58,799 nucleotides of DNA, taken from Chitinophagaceae bacterium (lineage in GTDB: Bacteria > Bacteroidota > Bacteroidia > Chitinophagales > Chitinophagaceae). The position numbers and the translations under genes were made by a program. Location of the stretch: positions 1-58,799 of the forward strand of contig JANYCA010000132.1 in assembly GCA_025360525.1 (NCBI GenBank), in the 5' to 3' direction. A model generated the notes under the pieces. The model was not told the origin of the DNA and did no database searches. It saw only the letters and a list, made by a program, of their open reading frames with translations. Position 1 is the stretch's first letter; the number at the start of each line of letters is the position of its first letter. Below are positions 53,587 to 58,799 of the stretch, in pieces.

Positions 53587-54489
53587 CTAACCCCAAAGCG
53601 ATGCAGGGTATTCAGCATCCGCCACCAGTCTATCTACACTGGCTTTTACTTCCGGAGCATCTTCTTTGTAGGTAACACCAAACCATTGGGAAGATGTCGG
53701 TATAATCTTCACCGAGATGTTGCCCGATTTTACTGCTTTATCTACTACCAAAGGAATAAAAAACTCACTCTTGGGATTATTTATTTCTGCATCTAAAAAT
53801 TCACCAAAATACGTTTCACATTGATCGATAAATTCAGGAGGAAACGCAAAGAAATTCATACTTACACTGGCATCTTCACTTACTTCATGCAAACCACCTT
53901 CATCCTCATAGGTGATGACACCCTGTTCGTTTCTGTATATTTTAGTGCGCTCATTAATATCTAAAAGGTTGCCCGCTGCGTCTACATTGCACACACCACG
54001 GCTTACGCTGCCATTATCGCTCAATGTCTTTTTTAATTCATAGCCTATAATGGCATACTTGTTTGGCGCAGCTGCTGTGGTTAAAAACTTGTACGCCTTT
54101 TTAAAACCATCCCTGCCATAAAAATCATCGGCATTAATTACGGCAAAAGGCTCGTTAACTATACCCTTGCAACAAAGCACTGCATGTGCGGTACCCCAGG
54201 GTTTTTTACGCTCTGCAGGTACAGTACGGCTGCCAACATATTTTGTTAATTCCTGAAATGCATATCCTACTTCAATTTTACCAGCCAGTTTGTTTCCAAA
54301 GTTCTCCTGAAACATTGTTTCAAATTCTTCTCTTATCAAAAAGACAACTTTGCCAAAGCCTGCACGGATGGCATCGTAAATGGAATATTCCATAATTGTT
54401 TCGCCTGCCGGACCAAACCCTTGCGTTTGCTTCATACTGCCATAGCGGCTGGCCATACCTGCTGCTAATACTACGAGTGTAGGTTTCAT
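53587..54489 (-). CDS. Sugar nucleotidyltransferase (NTP-transferase family)
   Basis: Encodes 300 residues of the GT-A-like nucleotidyltransferase family: N-terminal LVVLAAGMASRYGSMKQ (the NTP-binding loop with Arg and Lys), then GPAGETIMEYSIYDAIRAGF, and the metal-binding Asp pair in AVINADDFYGRDGF. It resembles glucose-1-phosphate thymidylyl- or uridylyl-transferases and should activate a sugar phosphate for polysaccharide synthesis. The substrate cannot be decided; no sugar-modifying enzymes are nearby. Confidence 0.88.
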   Translation of the reverse strand: MKPTLVVLAAGMASRYGSMKQTQGFGPAGETIMEYSIYDAIRAGFGKVVFLIREEFETMFQENFGNKLAGKIEVGYAFQELTKYVGSRTVPAERKKPWGTAHAVLCCKGIVNEPFAVINADDFYGRDGFKKAYKFLTTAAAPNKYAIIGYELKKTLSDNGSVSRGVCNVDAAGNLLDINERTKIYRNEQGVITYEDEGGLHEVSEDASVSMNFFAFPPEFIDQCETYFGEFLDAEINNPKSEFFIPLVVDKAVKSGNISVKIIPTSSQWFGVTYKEDAPEVKASVDRLVADAEYPASLWG

Positions 54490-54566
54490 TTATTAATTAT
54501 TTATTTTGAAATTTATATTCGTTAATTGCAGCGAAAATACTGCAATCATTTAATTAGTAAAGAAAA

Positions 54567-55472
54567 TTGCTTAATAACCTCCAAATAGATACCCAATATT
54601 TACAGAACGAGTTGTTTATCCAAAAAGGTATTAGCCTTGCAGTGTTACGTTTAGATCAAATTCATCCCATCATTTCCGGAAACAAACTTTTTAAACTACA
54701 ATACCTGCTGCAGGAGGCAATACAAACTCCGGACCAAAAGGTAATTACTTTTGGAGGTGCCTACAGCAACCACCTGGTGGCAACTGCCTATGCCTGCCGG
54801 CAAAACAACTTATCCTGCATCGGCATGGTAAGAGGCGAATGGCCGACACTGCTTTCGCATACATTACAAGATTGCTTACAATTTGGTATGGAGTTACACT
54901 TCATCAGTCGACAGGAATATAACAAAAAAGATCAACCTGGTTTTATGTCGGAATTGAAAAAGCACTGGGGTGCTGCTGTCATTATTCCCGAAGGTGGATA
55001 CCACCCCCTGGGTGCAAAGGGTGCTGCGGCCATTATGAATTATATTGCTGACAGCACTACACATATTGCCTGCGCAACCGGTACTGCCACTACATTGGCC
55101 GGACTGGTGGCAGCGGCAAAAGCCCATCAGCAGGTGCTGGCCTTTCCGGCATTAAAAGGTTGTACAGATACGCTGGAACGACTGGCGTTTTTAAATGCAA
55201 CTCCACCAAAACCGCAGCAACTTCATATTGAGCCAGCGTATCATTTTGGGGGATATGCTAAACACACACCAACTCTTTTTGCCTTTATGAACCAGCTATA
55301 TAACCAATACCAATTACCTACAGATTTTGTATACACAGCTAAGATGATGTACGGCGTGTTGGATTTAATAAAGAACGATTTCTTTAAACCAGGCAGCAAC
55401 ATTGTATGTGTACATACAGGTGGCCTGCAAGGGAATTTATCTCTACAAAAAAACCTTTTAACGTTCGGCTAA
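54567..55472 (+). CDS. PLP enzyme of the ACC deaminase / D-cysteine desulfhydrase family
   Basis: Encodes 301 residues, apparently from TTG 54567, because no ATG precedes the conserved start (ISLAVLRLDQIHPIISGNKLFKLQYLL). The family's Schiff-base lysine is in SGNKLFKL, substrate-binding GGAYSNHLVATAYACR follows, and ACATGTATTLAGLVAA is the PLP-phosphate loop. Members either open 1-aminocyclopropane-1-carboxylate or release H2S from D-cysteine; the second is more likely in a non-plant-associated bacterium, but the sequence does not decide. Single gene, divergent from the nucleotidyltransferase gene. Confidence 0.87.
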   Translation: MLNNLQIDTQYLQNELFIQKGISLAVLRLDQIHPIISGNKLFKLQYLLQEAIQTPDQKVITFGGAYSNHLVATAYACRQNNLSCIGMVRGEWPTLLSHTLQDCLQFGMELHFISRQEYNKKDQPGFMSELKKHWGAAVIIPEGGYHPLGAKGAAAIMNYIADSTTHIACATGTATTLAGLVAAAKAHQQVLAFPALKGCTDTLERLAFLNATPPKPQQLHIEPAYHFGGYAKHTPTLFAFMNQLYNQYQLPTDFVYTAKMMYGVLDLIKNDFFKPGSNIVCVHTGGLQGNLSLQKNLLTFG

Positions 55473-55493
55473 TGGGTTAGGCAAGTATCTTTG
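55464..55493 (+). promoter_or_regulatory. Promoter for the gene at 55532
   Basis: TTC (for TTG), 19 nt, TATCTTTG (55486-55493), 39 nt before the ATG. Confidence 0.5.
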
Positions 55494-55531
55494 TCCACAT
55501 TATTTATAAGCAATTTGTTTTGATATCGGCT

Positions 55532-56284
55532 ATGCAAAAAACAGTTTTAATTCTATTAGTTTTCTTTTTTATTTCCCGCCACCAGGCCGCAGCACAGGAT
55601 ACCCTACCAAGGATTACTGTAAAAAATATTAGTAATAAAATCGTTGTGAGCTGGAAAATGAATTATGGCGCCAATATCAGCACTATCAATATACAGCGAT
55701 CAAAAGACAGCGTTAAAAATTTCACTACAATTGGCTCGGTGCTGGAACCGATGAACCGGGAGAATGGATATGTTGATTATAAAGCAACCAGCCCACACAT
55801 GTTTTACAGGGTGTTTGTTGCTTTTGTTGGTGGCACCTACCTGTTCACTAAAAGTTACCGACCGGTAAAAGACAGCATAACTTCCACTAACATATTATCT
55901 GCCATTGAGGAGGAAAAATTATTGTTGCCAGAAAAACCAAAAGCAGACTCCATTGCCGTAAAGCCCGGCGGCGCAAAACCATACGTTTACACGCCGAGTA
56001 AATTTATTTTTACAGGTAAGGAAAATAGTGTTATCATACAGTTACCCGAAGCTGTGAACAATAAATATTCCGTAAAGTTTTTTGATGAAAAAGACAACCC
56101 CGTTTTTGAAATAGGTAAAGTAACAGAACCCTATCTTATTATTGAGAAAGTCAATTTTTTACACTCCGGCTGGTTTTATTTTAAGTTATACGACAATGGC
56201 ATTTTAAAAGAAAAAAACCAATTCTACATACCAAAAGAAGGAAAAACTGGAATACCTCCACACGAAATTGATAGAAAATTTTAA
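55532..56284 (+). CDS. Hypothetical secreted protein with a fibronectin-like domain
   Basis: About 250 residues from ATG 55532, with a signal peptide (TVLILLVFFFISRHQAAAQ). Residues 30-115 read like a fibronectin type III domain (ISNKIVVSWKMNYGANISTINIQRSKDSVKNFTTIGSV, then GYVDYKATSPHMFYRVFVA). A low-complexity linker (LPEKPKADSIAVKPGGAKPY) leads to a second beta domain (about 165-235). No T9SS tail is seen. Probably periplasmic; function unknown. Confidence 0.72.
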   Translation: MQKTVLILLVFFFISRHQAAAQDTLPRITVKNISNKIVVSWKMNYGANISTINIQRSKDSVKNFTTIGSVLEPMNRENGYVDYKATSPHMFYRVFVAFVGGTYLFTKSYRPVKDSITSTNILSAIEEEKLLLPEKPKADSIAVKPGGAKPYVYTPSKFIFTGKENSVIIQLPEAVNNKYSVKFFDEKDNPVFEIGKVTEPYLIIEKVNFLHSGWFYFKLYDNGILKEKNQFYIPKEGKTGIPPHEIDRKF

Positions 56285-56302
56285 CCGGGATGCAGCTGTG
56301 TT

Positions 56303-56353
56303 TAGAAGGTTAGATGGTTTAGAAGGTTAGTTGGTTTAGAAGTTTAGTTGGTC
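56303..56353. repeat. Three 17-bp tandem repeats
   Basis: AGAAGGTTAGATGGTTT, AGAAGGTTAGTTGGTTT and AGAAGTTTAGTTGGTCA stand head to tail between the secreted protein gene and lipB. Confidence 0.75.
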
Positions 56354-56370
56354 ACCTAAAACAAACCCCA

Positions 56371-57228
56371 TTACTGTTGTAACTCAACCCCAAAAACTGC
56401 TTTAAAATTCTGCAGAATTGTTGCTTTTACGTCATTGATATCTACAGTAGTTTGCAACTCTTTTGCCATTGAAGTTACCTGCTTGTTTACTATGCCGCAG
56501 GGAATGATATTTTCAAAATAAGCAAGATCCGTATTTACATTCAATGCCAGGCCATGCATCGTTATCCACCGGCTGCAACGCACGCCCATGGCGCAAATCT
56601 TTCGTTCCCGTCCCGCAATACCCGGATCAATCCACACGCCTGTTTCGCCCGTGCTACGCTCGCCTTTTATGCCATAAAATGAAAGTGTGTCTATAACTAC
56701 CTGTTCCAATTCCCGCAGGTATCTGCCAATGTCGGTATAGAATTTTTCGAGGTCAAGTATGGGGTAACCAACTATTTGTCCCGGCCCGTGAAAAGTAATG
56801 TCTCCTCCCCTGTTCGTTTTAAAAAATTCAATGCCACGCTGTTCCATGTTGGCTTCGCTAATTAAAATATTAGCAGCATTGCCACTTTTACCCAATGTAT
56901 AAACCGGCGGATGTTCACAGAGCAACAAATAATGTTGGGTGGCTGAAGGAGGTTGATTTTGGTTGAATGTGGTTGAAGATGGTTGAATGTGGTTGAAAAG
57001 AGTTGAAGGTAATTGACGGTGGTTGGCGGTGGATTGCTCTATCGAATTGAGTTCGGTTGCATCCGCTGTAGCAATTGATTCATTTGTTTCAGCTTTAACA
57101 ATCTTTTTTTGTCTTGCCAATGCAGCTTTTACCTGTACATTTTGTTGTAACAATTCTTCCTGTAAATCCCATGCCTGCTGGTAATTGATGGTACCTAAAT
57201 CTTTATAAATGACTGTCTGCTTTTCCAA
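56371..57228 (-). CDS. lipB: Octanoyltransferase with a repeat-derived insertion
   Basis: Transfers the octanoyl group from acyl carrier protein to lipoyl domains, the first step of lipoate synthesis. 285 residues, against about 240 usual for the phylum. Conserved parts: YLLLCEHPPVYTLGKSG, NRGGDITFHGPGQIVGYPILDL, the catalytic Lys210 in KICAMGVR and the acyl-thioester Cys244 in IIPCGI. The start is TTG 57228, since no ATG is available. Residues about 47-97 are a low-complexity insertion (STLFNHIQPSSTTFNQNQPP) encoded by degenerate decamers related to GGTTGAATGT. Both catalytic residues lie outside it, so activity may be kept. Confidence 0.92.
   Translation of the reverse strand: MEKQTVIYKDLGTINYQQAWDLQEELLQQNVQVKAALARQKKIVKAETNESIATADATELNSIEQSTANHRQLPSTLFNHIQPSSTTFNQNQPPSATQHYLLLCEHPPVYTLGKSGNAANILISEANMEQRGIEFFKTNRGGDITFHGPGQIVGYPILDLEKFYTDIGRYLRELEQVVIDTLSFYGIKGERSTGETGVWIDPGIAGRERKICAMGVRCSRWITMHGLALNVNTDLAYFENIIPCGIVNKQVTSMAKELQTTVDINDVKATILQNFKAVFGVELQQ
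56938..57040. repeat. GGTTGAATGT decamer tandem repeat inside lipB
   Basis: About nine consecutive 10-bp units (GGTTGATTTT, GGTTGAATGT, GGTTGAAGAT, GGTTGAATGT, GGTTGAAAAG, AGTTGAAGGT, AATTGACGGT, GGTTGGCGGT and a last weak one). Because the period is 10 and not 9, the reading frame rotates through the repeat without a stop. Confidence 0.8.
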
Positions 57229-57581
57229 CTTAAATAATGTTTTTGCAAAAATAGGTTTTAAAAACGGGCCAACAGTTAGCTACCAACAAAGCCAGTGGGT
57301 CCAAAAAAGCTGTCCCCACCTATAACAAAGAATCTGCTAACTATTGTACAATAAAGATCAAATGACTATGTGGTAGAACAAACTGTTTGCAAAACAGTTG
57401 ATGCACCGCTCCTTCTCCCTGCAAGGAGAAGGAGAAGGAGGTTGAGGTAAATAACCATGTGGTAGAACAAACTGTTTGCAAAACAGTTGATGCATCGCTC
57501 CTTCTCCTTACAAAGAGAAGGAGAAGGAGGTTGAGGTATTAAAAAACTTAACAGTAAATTGCACCCCTGAAATGAATAATT
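57229..57581. other. Intergenic region between lipB and the pseudouridine synthase gene
   Basis: Apart from the two 89-bp repeats at 57360-57537 I see no gene. TAAATTGC at 57555-57562 is only a partial promoter match. Confidence 0.5.
57360..57537. repeat. Direct duplication of an 89-bp unit with two palindromes
   Basis: Units 57360-57448 and 57449-57537 have equal length and differ at only a few positions. Each carries AACTGTTT-GCA-AAACAGTT and a purine/pyrimidine hairpin (CTCCTTCTCC and GGAGAAGGAG around a few bases). Confidence 0.85.
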
Positions 57582-58628
57582 ATGAATATAGAAGAAGAAG
57601 ATGTACTTGAAACCGAGGAGTTGTACGAAAAACTGGTAATAGAAGTTTCAAAAGGACAGGAAGCTTTACGCATTGATAAGTTTTTAATGACCCGGATTGA
57701 AGGAGCCACCCGAAATAAAATTCAGCAGGGTATTGATGACGAAATGGTGCTGGTAAATGAAAAACCTATCAAGGCCAATTACAAAATAAGGCCCTACGAT
57801 AAAATTGTAGTTTATACCGATCGCCACCCGGAAAGCAATGACATTATACCCGAACAAATGCCACTGAATATTGCATATGAAGATGACGACATCATCCTCA
57901 TTAATAAACCCGTTGGCCTTGTGGTCCATCCCGGCAGTGGCAATCCAAATGGCACGCTCATTAATGGCGTGGCTTATCACCTTAAACAACAAAAACCCGA
58001 TATTGAAGAAACCAACTTACCCAGGTTTGGGATGGTTCACCGAATTGATAAAAATACCTCGGGTTTAATTGTATTGGCCAAAAATCCCAGGGCAATGACC
58101 GATCTTGCCAAACAATTTTTTAACCACACGGTACACCGCCGTTACATTGCATTGGTATGGGGCGATTTTGAAGAAAATGAAGGCACCATTACAGGCCATG
58201 TAGGCAGACACCAGCGCCTTAGAAAACTTTTTACCACTTACCCCGAAGGTGAGCATGGAAAAGACGCCATTACCCATTACAAAGTACTGGAACGGTTTAA
58301 CTATGTAACGCTGGTAGAATGCAGGCTGGAAACTGGCCGTACGCACCAGATACGGGTACACATGCAGCATATCGGACACCCTTTGTTCAACGATAATTTT
58401 TATGGCGGCGACAGAATTGTAAAAGGCACCGTATTTACCAAATACAAACAGTTTGTTGATAATTGTTTTGCGCTCTGCAACCGGCAGGCATTACATGCCA
58501 AAGAACTGGGCTTTATTCATCCCGGCACCAAAGAAGCCATCCATTTTGAATGCCCGTTGCCGGATGATATGCAGCAGGTAATTGACAAATGGCGAAAGTA
58601 CAGCCAACATAAAAATGATATAAGCTAG
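57582..58628 (+). CDS. RluA/RluD-family pseudouridine synthase
   Basis: Encodes 348 residues. An S4 RNA-binding domain (about 15-75, ALRIDKFLMTRIEGATRNKIQQGI) precedes the catalytic domain with motif HRIDKNTSGLIVLAKN, the catalytic Asp being in HRID, followed by the motif III block ALVWGDFEENEGTI and the C-terminal GRTHQIRVHMQHIGHPLFND. It isomerises uridine in rRNA, probably helix 69 of 23S as RluD does, although the RluA family also includes RluC. Single gene. Confidence 0.93.
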   Translation: MNIEEEDVLETEELYEKLVIEVSKGQEALRIDKFLMTRIEGATRNKIQQGIDDEMVLVNEKPIKANYKIRPYDKIVVYTDRHPESNDIIPEQMPLNIAYEDDDIILINKPVGLVVHPGSGNPNGTLINGVAYHLKQQKPDIEETNLPRFGMVHRIDKNTSGLIVLAKNPRAMTDLAKQFFNHTVHRRYIALVWGDFEENEGTITGHVGRHQRLRKLFTTYPEGEHGKDAITHYKVLERFNYVTLVECRLETGRTHQIRVHMQHIGHPLFNDNFYGGDRIVKGTVFTKYKQFVDNCFALCNRQALHAKELGFIHPGTKEAIHFECPLPDDMQQVIDKWRKYSQHKNDIS

Positions 58629-58676
58629 ATGCCTTTGGGGGGCATTTAGCCCACCCCCACCATACGCACACAAAAA

Positions 58677-58695
58677 AGACGGGCATTGCCCGTCT
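58677..58695 (-). terminator. Terminator of the gene at the right edge
   Basis: Perfect stem AGACGGGC/GCCCGTCT with a 3-nt loop, followed on the minus strand by TTTTTTGTGTG. It ends the gene entering from the right edge. Confidence 0.88.
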
Positions 58696-58726
58696 CCTTG
58701 AAAGATATAATGTATTTGTACTGGTA

Positions 58727-58799
58727 TTATTTTGTTGCTGTAGCCCGCTTCCGCAATTGCTTAATGGTTACAAACGCTGCAAAGGCAACACCCACTACT
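58727..58799 (-). CDS. C-terminal end of a gene cut by the window edge (membrane protein?)
   Basis: A minus-strand frame runs from the edge to TAA at 58727-58729 and reads VVGVAFAAFVTIKQLRKRATATK, a hydrophobic stretch with a basic tail as at the end of an inner-membrane protein. A proper terminator follows at 58677-58695. Only 23 residues are visible, so the family cannot be named. Confidence 0.55.
   Translation of the reverse strand, partial: VVGVAFAAFVTIKQLRKRATATK

Overview
The window looks like chromosome from a Bacteroidota bacterium, most probably Chitinophagaceae or a close relative. The reasons are a secreted protein with a type IX secretion sorting tail, DUF4249 and DUF4270 lipoproteins, a short starch-synthase-like protein next to panC, a 285-residue primary sigma factor without region 1.1, start codons without Shine-Dalgarno sequences, and several upstream sequences that fit the Bacteroidota promoter (TTG, 18-19 nt, TAnnTTTG). 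No tRNA, rRNA or CRISPR array was seen.

Positions 1-4572 are an accessory, gene-poor end. They hold gene remnants, a tyrosine recombinase with a 19-bp perfect palindrome at its 3' end, and a 1.6-kb tandem array of about 240-bp units built around a perfect 10-bp-arm hairpin. Positions 4573-10357 are a three-gene RND efflux operon (adaptor, pump, outer membrane factor). Positions 10358-17184 are a repeat-rich, decaying stretch with foldback elements, REP-like palindromes, a fragment of a second outer membrane factor gene, a large surface protein, and two broken genes (FkbM methyltransferase, beta-helix protein).

Positions 17448-33511 are mostly housekeeping: urocanate hydratase with an in-frame palindromic insertion, purine nucleoside phosphorylase, pdxJ followed by a TPR-AAA+ ATPase and a TPR membrane protein, a RelE-type toxin-antitoxin pair, two secreted zinc peptidases (M28, M1), a TPR protein with folB, and trxB. 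Positions 33781-47970 carry the primary sigma factor, threonine aldolase, a TraB/GumN protein, a T9SS cargo protein, a porin with the AmtB ammonium channel, metK, DUF4270, the short starch-synthase-like protein, panC and a flippase-like membrane protein.

Positions 48033-51147 form the aromatic amino acid operon pheA - aminotransferase - tyrA. Its 5' leader encodes a 26-residue peptide very rich in Phe and Tyr codons, followed by a strong intrinsic terminator and a mutually exclusive antiterminator pairing. This is a classical-style transcription attenuator in a phylum where such control is little documented, and it is the strongest regulatory discovery in the window. Next to it lie a tiny Lpp-like lipoprotein gene, whose 3' end shares a 25-nt element with the porin gene 13 kb away, and an ECF sigma factor gene followed by an anti-sigma-like domain fused to a trypsin-like periplasmic protease. 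The right end carries a nucleotidyltransferase, a PLP enzyme, lipB (with a repeat-derived insertion), an RluD-type pseudouridine synthase and the 3' end of one more gene.
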